A DNA stretch of 35,278 nt from an uncultured Flavobacteriales bacterium (GTDB taxonomy: Bacteria > Bacteroidota > Bacteroidia > Flavobacteriales_G > Salibacteraceae): assembly GCA_938091155.1 (NCBI GenBank), contig CALKOP010000097.1, positions 1 through 35,278 on the forward strand. Direction: 5' to 3'. Positions 8,504 through 16,420 of the stretch are shown piece by piece. The position numbers were made by a program, and so were the translations under genes. Numbering within the stretch: position 1 is the first letter of the stretch; every line of letters starts with the position of its first letter. Under the pieces are notes generated by a model. The model worked only from the letters and a program-made list of their open reading frames with translations, was not told where the DNA came from and did not search any database.

Positions 8504-10009
8504 ATGAAAAACTTCTTACAACTTCTGAGTATTGAATGGAAAGAGTCGAGAAGATCGCCACTTTGGCATAAAAACCTGCTGATCAATTTGGTTTTAGGGG
8601 TTTCATTTCTATACATGATAGGAATGTTTGTTGTTCTGGGTGTTTTTTTGGATGACATCCTGATCAAAATTCCAGTCGATGGGATTGACTATAACACCTT
8701 CAAGGAAAGCTTCGTTTTAAGAAAACTGAATCGCTTCTTACTCTATTACTTTTTCGTTGACCTTATCATGAGGTATTTTATGCAAAAGTTACCTGCGCTT
8801 TCAATTCAGCCATTTTTGCATTTGCCAACACGCAAATCAAAGCTCATTCATTACATGCTCGGTAAAAGCTTTATAAGCCCAATGAATCTTCTTCATTGGC
8901 TTGTTTTTATTCCGTTTATGATTGAGTTGTTTTCAAACCTTTCTTTCTCCGAGTCTCTGGGTTGGTCATCTGGCTTTGTGCTTACGGTATACTTAAATAA
9001 TTACCTCTTAACCTATCTCAAGCGTACATCAGATGTGGATTATCGAGTTTATGTTACTATGCTGGTTTCATTGGTTGTTATTATTGGCCTTGATTGGTTC
9101 GATTTAGTTGATTTTCAGGCGGTATCAGAAACGATTTTTAATGCGTTTTTCTTACAACCAGTAACGACCCTAATTCCCTTAATCATCGGTTTAGGGTTTT
9201 ATTATCTGAATTTTAAATACTTGCGTGCCAATCTATACATCAGCCGATTAAGTAAATCGGAGAAGAATGAAATCACCTATGTAGGAGCTGGAATATTATC
9301 AAGGTTTGGTCTTGTGGGCCGTTTAACCGAATTGGAGTTTAAATTTATATGGAGAAATAAGCGACCGCGATCGGTATTGCTCATTACCATTCTATTCTTG
9401 GGATATGGCTTACTTGTTTTTCCAACGGACGAATACAGTGGTAATTACTTAATGTACATCTTGTTTAGCGTGATAATCACAGGAATGTTCATGTTGAATT
9501 ATGGACAATATTTACTGGGATGGGAAGGCATGCATTTTGACCACATTTTGACTCGGAAAGTATCATTCAAGGATTATTATATGAGCAAGTTCATGCTGTT
9601 TGCAATTGTAAGTGGAGCGGCAATGATCCTATCTATCCCATATGTCTATTTTGGTTGGGAAATCCTGCTTGTGCTTTTTAGTGTATTCTTATTCAACATT
9701 GGCGTGGGTAGTCATTGTACTATGTTTTTTGGATCGCTTAACCCAAAGAAAATAGACTTAAGTCAAGCTACCGTTTTTAACTGGCAAGGATTGGGGGTAG
9801 CTCAGTTCTTATTGATTATTCCTGTTATGGGTTTGCCACTTGGCTTATTTGGGATAGGAGTAATATTCGGAAGTCCTCATCTAGGAGTAGCCATAGTGGG
9901 TATGGCTGGTCTTATCGGTTTGATTGGAACCAAGCTTTGGATATCCCTCATAGCAAAATGGCTAAGCGCTCAGCGTTACAAAATATCAAGTGATTTTAGA
10001 AGTCAATAA
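8504..10009 (+). CDS. DUF5687 family membrane protein, ABC exporter permease
   Basis: An integral membrane protein of 501 residues with roughly ten to twelve hydrophobic helices, and conserved-looking N-terminal MKNFLQLLSIEWKESRRSP that places the amino end in the cytoplasm. It matches the DUF5687 family, which in Bacteroidota is found beside an ABC ATPase, as here: the ATPase start follows its stop by two bases. The pair should form an ABC-2-like exporter of unknown cargo. The track starts seven codons earlier at a TTG (8483); the ATG at 8504 is preferred because family proteins begin at this point. TAAACTTTG about 26 bases upstream may be part of a promoter but has a three-base spacer where two are expected. 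Confidence 0.8.
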   Translation: MKNFLQLLSIEWKESRRSPLWHKNLLINLVLGVSFLYMIGMFVVLGVFLDDILIKIPVDGIDYNTFKESFVLRKLNRFLLYYFFVDLIMRYFMQKLPALSIQPFLHLPTRKSKLIHYMLGKSFISPMNLLHWLVFIPFMIELFSNLSFSESLGWSSGFVLTVYLNNYLLTYLKRTSDVDYRVYVTMLVSLVVIIGLDWFDLVDFQAVSETIFNAFFLQPVTTLIPLIIGLGFYYLNFKYLRANLYISRLSKSEKNEITYVGAGILSRFGLVGRLTELEFKFIWRNKRPRSVLLITILFLGYGLLVFPTDEYSGNYLMYILFSVIITGMFMLNYGQYLLGWEGMHFDHILTRKVSFKDYYMSKFMLFAIVSGAAMILSIPYVYFGWEILLVLFSVFLFNIGVGSHCTMFFGSLNPKKIDLSQATVFNWQGLGVAQFLLIIPVMGLPLGLFGIGVIFGSPHLGVAIVGMAGLIGLIGTKLWISLIAKWLSAQRYKISSDFRSQ

Positions 10010-10011
10010 TT

Positions 10012-10743
10012 ATGGAGATTAGAATTAAAGATCTGACAAAAACGTATGCTTCTTATGCGGCAGTTGATGCTAAGGAACTTTCCATTCTATCTGGCGAGAG
10101 TTTTGGGCTGGTAGGAAACAATGGTGCAGGAAAAACAACCTTATTCCGCTCCATTCTAGATTTAATTGAACCAGATACAGGCACAGTTCAAATAGGTGAT
10201 TTTATAACTAAATCTAGCGAAGATTGGAAGGACTTTACAGGCAGTTATCTAGACGAGAACTTTATTGTTGGTCACCTGCTTCCCGAGGAGTATTTTGACT
10301 TTGTAGCATCTCTTCATGGAATGAGTCAATCAGATTTAGAATTGAAACTGGCAGAATTCGAGACTCTTTTTAATGGAGAAATTACGGGTGGCAAAAAACT
10401 CATTCGAGATTTGAGCAAGGGTAACCAGAAAAAGGTGGGAATTGCTGCTGCATTGTTGTTTGATCCAGCGGTGCTGATTTTAGATGAGCCTTTTGCCAAT
10501 CTGGATCCATCTACTCAAATTCGACTTAAGGATTTACTGAAAAAACTAAAGGAAGACAAAGGCGTGACTATGCTTATCAGCAGCCATGATCTTCAGCATG
10601 TTACGGAAGTTTGCGAGCGAATTGTTCTTTTGGAAAAAGGTCAGGTCATAAATGACATTCGTACATCACCGGCTACATTGAAAGATTTGGAGGACTACTT
10701 CGCTGGTGTTGGTAAAAAGGAAGCCGAACCTATTGAAGAGTAG
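10012..10743 (+). CDS. ABC transporter ATP-binding protein
   Basis: A 243-residue nucleotide-binding subunit with Walker A GNNGAGKTT (35-43), a signature motif written LSKGNQ (134-139) in place of the usual LSGGQ, Walker B VLILDEP (154-160), a D-loop NLDP and an H-loop SSHDL. LSKGNQ is common in ABC-2 type exporter ATPases. It should hydrolyse ATP on the cytoplasmic face to power the DUF5687 membrane partner encoded two bases upstream. The cargo is unknown. The gene ends in TAG and is convergent with the broken DUF2306 gene 16 bases on. Confidence 0.93.
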   Translation: MEIRIKDLTKTYASYAAVDAKELSILSGESFGLVGNNGAGKTTLFRSILDLIEPDTGTVQIGDFITKSSEDWKDFTGSYLDENFIVGHLLPEEYFDFVASLHGMSQSDLELKLAEFETLFNGEITGGKKLIRDLSKGNQKKVGIAAALLFDPAVLILDEPFANLDPSTQIRLKDLLKKLKEDKGVTMLISSHDLQHVTEVCERIVLLEKGQVINDIRTSPATLKDLEDYFAGVGKKEAEPIEE

Positions 10744-10748
10744 ACTAA

Positions 10749-11111
10749 TTAAAAAAGACTTAGTGTAAATATCGACCGGGCACAAAAGTGAATCCACCAG
10801 CTATTATTATGGCTCCAAATTAGAGAAGGATCATTTCGTTTGTGACTTCTTACATCACCTCGTTTTATGGCAAGATAGGCGATAGGAACAGCATAGATTG
10901 TTAAAACACTAAAGCTGTGAATCCAACCGAAGTGACCAAAAAATTGAGGTCCAACTTTAGCTGGAATGAACAAAGTGATTACCGCGGTAATAAGCATTAA
11001 GATCATGTATATCCGTCCCATAACCTTATGTATGTTCACTCCTTTTTTGATGATAAGTATGATAGTGCCAATAACGAAACATGGAACTACCGTTATCAAG
11101 TGAGCATACAT
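10749..11111 (-). pseudogene. DUF2306 membrane protein, 3' end frameshifted
   Basis: From the ATG at 11111 (MYAHLITVVP) the reading frame gives a DUF2306-type membrane protein: KKGVNIHKVMGRIYMILMLI, then FGHFGWIHSFSVLTIY and KRGDVRSHKRN, the family's usual order. After HKRN the open frame turns into unfamiliar residues to its stop at 10749. In the neighbouring frame the expected family ending GAIIIAGGFTFVPGRYLH appears and stops at 10760. An in-frame TAA sits just before that tail, so a one- or two-base indel plus a substitution near 10825-10845 is the simplest reading. The longer track start at 11213 lies in the fasciclin terminator and is unlikely. It is either a recent pseudogene or an assembly error. 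Confidence 0.7.
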
Positions 11112-11195
11112 TAGAGAATCATATATCGGGTTCGAACATGGGATTTTCCTATTGGATGAATGAGCATGACAGATTTTAATCTGAAATAATTGCGC

Positions 11196-11226
11196 AAAAA
11201 AAAAGCCCGGCATTGCCGGGCTTTTT
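11196..11226 (-). terminator. Rho-independent terminator of the fasciclin gene
   Basis: GCCCGGC-att-GCCGGGC forms a perfect 7-bp GC-rich stem with a three-base loop. On the minus strand it is followed by nine T residues, and it lies 20 bases after the fasciclin stop. The five T residues on the other side could let it act in both directions. Confidence 0.9.
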
Positions 11227-11245
11227 CAAAATATTGAATCTTCAA

Positions 11246-12787
11246 TTACAGCTTCACCACTGTTGATTGGTAGCTGGAAGTTTCATCATCAAGCATGATG
11301 ATGTAAGTTCCACTTTGAAGGTCAGATATATTGATGTTGTTATCCAACATAGTTCCTGACTTTACCATAGCGCCTTTCAAATCCATAATCTGGTAGTTAG
11401 CTCTTGTCAAGTTTGAAACTCTTACAAAATCTGCCGTTGGATTAGGATAAATAGATACGTTAATCGCTCCCATTTCATTTACTGATAATGGAATTGGAAG
11501 TAAAACTCCATCAATTACGTGCACTACACCGTTATCTGCTGTTACGTCAGCTAAAGTTACTGTAGCATCGTTTATCATTACTCCAGTCGTCAAGTCAACT
11601 GTTACGCTCAAGCCGTTTAGCGTTGGTACATCACTAGCCGTTAAACCTGTAGATAAAACAGTTCCTGATACAACATGATAGAGTAAGATATCAGATAGAT
11701 TAGGAAGAGCCAAGATGCCAGCTAAGTCTGTTCCTAACGTCACTGCTAAAGAATTAAATGCATCGTTAGTTGGAGCAAATACTGTGTATTCTACAAAAGG
11801 ATCAGATAGTGTAGACAATAATTCAGCAGTTACAACCGCTGTAGTTAATGTCGTGAATCCATTGTCGATTGCAACGTCTACTACCGTTTCATTTGGAAGA
11901 ACAACCGCGTCCAAAGCATGAACTATACCATTGTCTGCACTCACGTCAGCCAAGGTCACCATTGCCTGATTAACATATACATCGCCACCAGCTGTCTTCG
12001 TCAGTTTCAATGTGTTTGTTGTGCTAACCGCTGAGGCAACTTGTCCGTTGGTTATGCTTGCTGCATCTACTTCTGAACCTAAAACATGATATGTCAAGAT
12101 ATCAGCTAAATTGGATAAGTCTAAAAGGCCGTTGATGTCTGTGTTCAAATTATCCGCAAGGTCAGTGAAAGCTGCATTTGATGGAGCGAAAACTGTAAAT
12201 TCTGCAAAGGGATTGATTAGAGTTGGAACAAGTTCAGCTGTTACCACCGCGGTTACAAGCGTTGAAAATCCATTGTCAATTGCAACGTCTACTACCGTTT
12301 CATCAGAGAGGAGAACGTCATCAATAGAATGTACAACACCATTGTCTGCATTCTGATCTGCTCCAGAAACCAAAGCGTGATTAGCATAAATCATAGTGTC
12401 AGATGTAACTGTCATTTTAATTGAGTTACTAGTAAAAATCGGGTCAACGATCGCGCCATTAGTCACTGCAGATGCAGGAATTGTTGTTGTTAGAACGTGA
12501 TACGTTAGGATATCGCTTAGATTACTAATAGCTAGCAAGCCCGCAATATTAGTATTTAGCTCTGCAGCTAATGCATCGAATGCATCATTGGTCGGTGCAA
12601 AAACAGTATATGTTCCTGAACCATCTTGAAGGGTTGGAGCTAAGCCCTCTTGATCGATAGCTGCTTTCAAATAAGTGTGATTTGGACTAGTTGCAATGAT
12701 GTCATCATAAACATTTGTTTGAGCAAACGAGCTAAATGGAATTAAGAAGGCTGCCGCTGCAGCGAAAAGTAGGTTTTTGTGATTCAT
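11246..12787 (-). CDS. Secreted fasciclin (FAS1) repeat protein with T9SS sorting domain
   Basis: A 513-residue exported protein, probably an adhesin or matrix protein. A signal peptide (MNHKNLLFAAAAAFLIPFSS, cleaved after FAQ) is followed by three FAS1 domains at about 27-161, 165-298 and 303-431. Each has the YTVFAPTNDAF box and a YHV box, and ends in ADNGVVHxIDxVLL. Residues ~441-513 look like a type A T9SS C-terminal sorting domain, with YPNPTADFVRVSNL and SGTYIIMLDDE. Domains two and three share almost identical DNA stretches, suggesting recent internal duplication or conversion. The gene stands alone with its own strong terminator. FAS1 domains mediate cell or matrix adhesion in other organisms; the partner here is unknown. 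Confidence 0.92.
   Translation of the reverse strand: MNHKNLLFAAAAAFLIPFSSFAQTNVYDDIIATSPNHTYLKAAIDQEGLAPTLQDGSGTYTVFAPTNDAFDALAAELNTNIAGLLAISNLSDILTYHVLTTTIPASAVTNGAIVDPIFTSNSIKMTVTSDTMIYANHALVSGADQNADNGVVHSIDDVLLSDETVVDVAIDNGFSTLVTAVVTAELVPTLINPFAEFTVFAPSNAAFTDLADNLNTDINGLLDLSNLADILTYHVLGSEVDAASITNGQVASAVSTTNTLKLTKTAGGDVYVNQAMVTLADVSADNGIVHALDAVVLPNETVVDVAIDNGFTTLTTAVVTAELLSTLSDPFVEYTVFAPTNDAFNSLAVTLGTDLAGILALPNLSDILLYHVVSGTVLSTGLTASDVPTLNGLSVTVDLTTGVMINDATVTLADVTADNGVVHVIDGVLLPIPLSVNEMGAINVSIYPNPTADFVRVSNLTRANYQIMDLKGAMVKSGTMLDNNINISDLQSGTYIIMLDDETSSYQSTVVKL
11856..12303 (-). repeat. Near-identical DNA repeats inside the fasciclin gene
   Basis: A 37-base stretch at 11856-11892 recurs at 12267-12303 with one mismatch. 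It encodes ETVVDVAIDNGF at the start of FAS1 domains two and three. Such identity at DNA level beyond what the protein requires points to recent duplication or gene conversion between the domains. Confidence 0.8.
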
Positions 12788-12982
12788 GGTTTTTTGTTTA
12801 ATAAAATGATTTGATAGTTAAACAGAAAGACTTCGCACATGTTCATGCGTAGTTCTAAAAAAAAAGCTAATACGGATTATTCAATTCTTGGATAACCCTC
12901 TATATCATTGGTGTTACGATAGAATTTTTAGGCGTAAAAAAATTTATTATTTTTTTCTGGTAAGCCGATTCACTAATTTTTC

Positions 12983-13381
12983 ATGCAAATAATTAAACAT
13001 GGTTTCCTTCAACGTTTCGCATACTTTTCCACAGATGCCAAACGCTTGTATCAAGCTTGGCTTTATAGTGAGCAACATTCAAAAATGACGGGTGCTGAAG
13101 CCACATGTTCTGATATTGAGGGCGAAGCGTTTACGGCTTGGGATGGCTACATCAGTGGAGTAAATATTGAGTTGAATGAGAATCAAAGAATTGTTCAAAC
13201 GTTTCGCACCACTGAATTTCCGGAAGATGAGGGAGATTCCAAGATTGAAATCACACTCTCAGAAATGGATGGGAAATGTGAATTCACATTGATGCATACG
13301 AACATTCCAGAAGGACAATCAGATTATAAAAAGGGTTGGATTGAGCACTATTTTGAGCCAATGGCTGAGTATTGTGACTAG
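12983..13381 (+). CDS. SRPBCC (START-like) domain protein
   Basis: A 132-residue single-domain protein of the AHSA1-like SRPBCC group. The run LYQAWLYSEQHSKMTG, then AFTAWDGYISGVNIEL, RIVQTFRTTEFPEDEGDSKI and the ending HTNIPEGQSDYKKGWIEHYF match the family order closely. These cytosolic helix-grip proteins bind hydrophobic ligands; the specific ligand is unknown and no catalytic residues are assigned. The ATG at 12983 is preceded by a very AT-rich stretch. It is a single-gene unit, convergent with the GNAT gene. Confidence 0.88.
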   Translation: MQIIKHGFLQRFAYFSTDAKRLYQAWLYSEQHSKMTGAEATCSDIEGEAFTAWDGYISGVNIELNENQRIVQTFRTTEFPEDEGDSKIEITLSEMDGKCEFTLMHTNIPEGQSDYKKGWIEHYFEPMAEYCD

Positions 13382-13436
13382 ATAATTCGGCAGGTTTAGG
13401 AAGTGGTGGACAGTTGTTAGATTTTCTGTATCAACT

Positions 13437-13946
13437 CTATTTCATAAGAACTTTCTCAAAGGCTTTTCTCGGTCTGCCATTTATATAGACTTGGCCGCAA
13501 AAGGTATAACCTGATTTTTCAAAATTATTCTTCATTGCAGGGTTGTCATGGTTTGTGTCTGCCTTTACACTAAGAACATTGTTGTCAATTGCATATTGCT
13601 CAATGTGTTGCATCATTAGCTTTCCCAATCCTTTTCCGGCTTGCTCTTTGGCTATTGCCATGCGGTGGAAAACAACAAAGTCTTCTTGACTCAGCCATTC
13701 ACCCTCAATGCGTTCATAGTCAGGTTCATCGTTTATCAGAATAGCACAATAGCCGATAACATGCTCTGACTCGGTTAACACAAAACCCTGGCTTTGGTCA
13801 ATGTCTTTCTGAATGATATCGGGATTAGGGTAGCCATTTTGCCATTGGTTACTCCCATCTTCTTTTCGCCTTTGAATTGCCTCTTGCAGCAATGACCATA
13901 TGTGTTCGCCATCGGCAGTCTCGGCCTGTCTAAATTGATAAGTCAT
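13437..13946 (-). CDS. GNAT family N-acetyltransferase
   Basis: A 169-residue acetyltransferase. The acetyl-CoA pyrophosphate-binding loop is visible as AKEQAGKGLGKLMMQHIEQ (family form Q/RxxGxG/A), after the FHRMAI strand and before the C-terminal DNHDNPAMKNNFEKSGY helix-strand unit typical of GNAT proteins. It should transfer an acetyl group to an amine on a small molecule or protein; the substrate cannot be told. A small conserved gene begins 35 bases upstream on the same strand, so the two may be cotranscribed. Confidence 0.88.
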   Translation of the reverse strand: MTYQFRQAETADGEHIWSLLQEAIQRRKEDGSNQWQNGYPNPDIIQKDIDQSQGFVLTESEHVIGYCAILINDEPDYERIEGEWLSQEDFVVFHRMAIAKEQAGKGLGKLMMQHIEQYAIDNNVLSVKADTNHDNPAMKNNFEKSGYTFCGQVYINGRPRKAFEKVLMK

Positions 13947-13981
13947 CTGTTTGTTGTTGCCCCAAGTTTCGGATTCCTAAA

Positions 13982-14317
13982 TTAAAACTCTTCCAAAATA
14001 GAATGCCCGTGTGATTTATCACCCGAAGTCCATTGCCACTGTTCGTGAAGTCTGATTTTTCCGCCCTCTCTAATTTCAGGTTTTGATGAACACACTCCAG
14101 TCACTAGATCTCTTTTTGTGTTGACTTGATGGTATCTCATATCAATGTTACCATCAGCGTCTACTAGTCCAATTAAATGCCCAATTACAATGTGCTCACC
14201 ACTATATGTGCAGGTAATGACATATCCAGTTTGAATGTATTCAAATACAGTATCCTCTGTGGTTTCTCCATTTGCGGAACTCTCAATTGGCCGGAATTTT
14301 TTGTTGTTATAGTTCAT
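13982..14317 (-). CDS. Small conserved protein (often labelled N-acetylglutamate synthase)
   Basis: A 111-residue protein starting MNYNNKKFRPIESSANGETT and ending TSGDKSHGHSILEEF. It resembles a Bacteroidota and Firmicutes family of about 110 residues rich in beta strands, including GHLIGLVDADGNIDMRYHQ and GGKIRLHEQWQWTSGD. Database entries often call it N-acetylglutamate synthase, but it has no GNAT or amino-acid-kinase motif, so that name should not be trusted. The track start is a TTG at 14332; the ATG at 14317 fits the family better. Its position just upstream of the GNAT gene suggests a two-gene operon. Function is unknown. Confidence 0.75.
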   Translation of the reverse strand: MNYNNKKFRPIESSANGETTEDTVFEYIQTGYVITCTYSGEHIVIGHLIGLVDADGNIDMRYHQVNTKRDLVTGVCSSKPEIREGGKIRLHEQWQWTSGDKSHGHSILEEF

Positions 14318-14417
14318 AGGCTGTAATACCAAAGGTGCTATGGGTAAACGTTTAGTATATGAAGCGTAACGACCGAATGGGAGTTATGATTTCATATACA
14401 GTGTTGTAGCCAGTTTT

Positions 14418-15635
14418 TTATTCATCAGTTAATAATTTATTAGCAGTATAGTATCCAGACAGTATAGCTCCAGGAACGCCCATTTGTTGGTATTTATCAT
14501 AAATCTCTCCAGCAAAATAAACCTTGCTGTCTAAAGATAAATTAAGCACTTTAAGGTGAGATTTACTTTCTTGGAAGGCTTGGGTCCAAGTACCTTGAGT
14601 AAATTCGTATTGTCCCCAATTTTCTAGAATATATTTTCCAGAGTAAGATTTGGATGCTTTTCCATCAAACATTTTATCTAATTCTTCAAGTAAGCTAGAG
14701 ATAATTTCCTGTTCAGGTTTAAGATTATAATACTTCTGAGTTTCATTTCCTGTGCAAAGAAATCCTAATACATTGGTTTGAGCATCCTTTTTGAATGCCA
14801 TATCGTAAAATCCTTTTTCACCGTCATCTACTTTACAAGTAATGACATCTGGATAAAATTTTTCAGAGAATTTCATGGCCACTTTAAATCCAGGATGGAA
14901 GATGATGGAATTTATTGCTTGCTTCTTTTCTTCCTTCATTTCTGGGATAAAAAGGATCATATTAGATTGCAAAACCCCAACAGAAACAGTGACTACAACC
15001 CGATCTGCTTCATAAGTCTTTCCATTTATAGTTTTAACAATGACATTATTACCTGAATAGTCAATTCCATTAACAGGAGAATTAAATTCAATGTTATGCT
15101 TTACAGTTTTGGCAATATTTTCATCAACGAAATCATACCATGTTGTCTCTTTAAATTTAGACTCTGGCAGGAAACTATACATGAAGTTATTTTGCCAACG
15201 TGGATCCGTTTTGTATTCTTTTCCATCCCAGCTTGCTGAATTGTCTAGGTGGTATGGAATGAGTTCTTCATCAATTTTATCTCCAAGTTTTCCTTTCAAT
15301 TTATTTAAGGTAATAGGAGCACTATGAAGCCACTCAGCTCCAATGTCTATTGGGAAACCTGCCAAGGTTGTGTCTTTTTTTAACCTTCCACCATATCTAT
15401 TGGTTGCCTCTAAAATTAAATAATCAATATTGTTCTGTTCCAAAACTTTAGCCACCGCCAAGCCAGAAGCTCCTGCTCCGACTATGATTACCTTCCCTTC
15501 ATAGTTATATGTTTTATGTAATGCTGTTTCTTCTGGGAGTTTGTTTTCAGCTCTTACTGCCCATCTTAGGCATCCAGACAAGCACATACCTAAAGAAGTT
15601 ATTACAATAACTAGTAATACGCTGCGAAATTTCAT
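14418..15635 (-). CDS. Flavin-containing amine oxidase-like lipoprotein
   Basis: A 405-residue FAD-dependent oxidoreductase of the amine/polyamine oxidase class. It shows the Rossmann motif VIIVGAGASGLAVAKVLEQN, the second flavin motif EATNRYGGRLKK, IDIGAEWLH, and a C-terminal FAD-binding part VYFAGEIYDKYQQMGVPGAILSG. It begins with a lipoprotein signal peptide ending LSGC (Cys22), so it is anchored in the envelope. The ATG at 15635 is preferred over the track's TTG at 15641. Substrates of the class are amines such as polyamines or amino acids; which one applies here is unknown. A Crp/Fnr-type gene lies 76 bases upstream and both are AT-rich compared with menB. Confidence 0.85.
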   Translation of the reverse strand: MKFRSVLLVIVITSLGMCLSGCLRWAVRAENKLPEETALHKTYNYEGKVIIVGAGASGLAVAKVLEQNNIDYLILEATNRYGGRLKKDTTLAGFPIDIGAEWLHSAPITLNKLKGKLGDKIDEELIPYHLDNSASWDGKEYKTDPRWQNNFMYSFLPESKFKETTWYDFVDENIAKTVKHNIEFNSPVNGIDYSGNNVIVKTINGKTYEADRVVVTVSVGVLQSNMILFIPEMKEEKKQAINSIIFHPGFKVAMKFSEKFYPDVITCKVDDGEKGFYDMAFKKDAQTNVLGFLCTGNETQKYYNLKPEQEIISSLLEELDKMFDGKASKSYSGKYILENWGQYEFTQGTWTQAFQESKSHLKVLNLSLDSKVYFAGEIYDKYQQMGVPGAILSGYYTANKLLTDE

Positions 15636-15659
15636 GTTCAAATATTTATCATCTTATGC

Positions 15660-15706
15660 TATTCGAATAACATGAGTATTCAGCAGATCTCATTTGACAA
15701 ATGTCA
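15660..15706. promoter_or_regulatory. Two palindromes between the Crp/Fnr and amine oxidase genes
   Basis: TATTCGAATA (15660-15669) is a perfect 10-base palindrome, and TGACAAATGTCA (15695-15706) has 5-base inverted arms around AA. Both lie in the short gap upstream of the amine-oxidase gene, where an operator for the neighbouring Crp/Fnr-type regulator could sit. The arms are not the textbook CRP or FNR half-sites, so assignment is tentative. Confidence 0.3.
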
Positions 15707-15711
15707 CAAAA

Positions 15712-16281
15712 CTATTTCTTAGCTCTTATTCTACTCAACGTTTCTCTACTTACTCCAAGAAAAGAGGCAATATCTGTTAGTGACACTCTTTGTAATATTT
15801 CTGGAGTGTCTTTAATCAATGCTTCATATCTTTCATAACTATTCATGAATTGTAATTGGTAAAGTCTCTCTTCAAGAAATATTGCATGTTTTTCCCAAAG
15901 ATTATTTAATAGATTGCTTATCGAAAAATCAGTTTGTGTCAATTTATTTATTTTTTCAATATTTAATTTTATCAGTTCAGAATCTTCCAATAATTCAATA
16001 GTCTCCTTAGAAGCATTGCCTTGAATTGTAGAAGTAGTGCCTATAATTTCATTTTCTAATGAAAACCACACGCATACTTCTTTTGACTTTTTTAAGTAGT
16101 AAGATTTAACACTTCCTTTTACGATTAAGTAAATATAATGATGCCTTTTTCCTTCAGGAATCAATGTCGTTCCCTTGGTAGATTTTAAATATGATGAGTG
16201 TTTTACAATGGTATTCAGAGACTCTTCCTTTATGTTAGGGAAGTAGAATTTTAGTGTTTCTTCAAGTTCTGAGTTATTCAT
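15712..16281 (-). CDS. Crp/Fnr family transcriptional regulator
   Basis: A 189-residue regulator. Residues ~1-120 form a cyclic-nucleotide-binding-like beta barrel (GTTLIPEGKRHHYIYLIVKGSVKSYY), and the C-terminus carries a helix-turn-helix, VSLTDIASFLGVSRETLSRI. There are no clustered cysteines, so it is not an iron-sulfur Fnr, and the arginine/serine cAMP-binding set of E. coli CRP is not evident; the effector is unknown. In Bacteroidota such short Crp-like proteins often act on neighbouring genes, here probably the amine-oxidase lipoprotein downstream. The gene is markedly AT-rich: by hand count 15901-15960 has 11 G+C in 60 bases, against 29 in 60 at 16441-16500 in menB. This contrast could reflect acquisition by transfer. 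Confidence 0.9.
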   Translation of the reverse strand: MNNSELEETLKFYFPNIKEESLNTIVKHSSYLKSTKGTTLIPEGKRHHYIYLIVKGSVKSYYLKKSKEVCVWFSLENEIIGTTSTIQGNASKETIELLEDSELIKLNIEKINKLTQTDFSISNLLNNLWEKHAIFLEERLYQLQFMNSYERYEALIKDTPEILQRVSLTDIASFLGVSRETLSRIRAKK

Positions 16282-16295
16282 TTTTTGGAATTGAC

Positions 16296-16323
16296 TACAA
16301 CAATTGTATAAAACTACGGTAGT
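16296..16323. promoter_or_regulatory. Two dyads upstream of the Crp/Fnr gene
   Basis: TACAA-CAA-TTGTA (16296-16308) and ACTAC-G-GTAGT (16313-16323) are perfect inverted repeats 15-42 bases before the regulator's ATG, a place suited to self-regulation. No experimental consensus supports them. Confidence 0.3.
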
Positions 16324-16420
16324 ATTTATTTTTTTTCGTTCTCATTCACCCACAAGTCTTATAGGATGTAGGTTATGGGCGGAGATTCTTCTAAGTGATT
16401 ATTTAGGATTTTGCAAAACA

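Noticed and set aside
11125-11150. tRNA-like GGGTTCGAAC segment
   Set aside because: It contains a T-loop-like GTTCGAA, but the flanking bases do not pair as a T-stem and no acceptor or anticodon arms are found.
11286-11306. CATCATCA...TGATGATG inverted repeat
   Set aside because: It is inside the fasciclin coding region, where the codons explain it, and no regulatory position is plausible.
11715-12303. Regularly spaced repeats as a CRISPR array
   Set aside because: There are only two copies about 410 bases apart, both coding for FAS1 domains.
12111-12356. 81-residue plus-strand ORF, and a similar one at 11715-11921
   Set aside because: Both are reverse shadows of the repeated FAS1 domains, and resemble each other only because the domains do.
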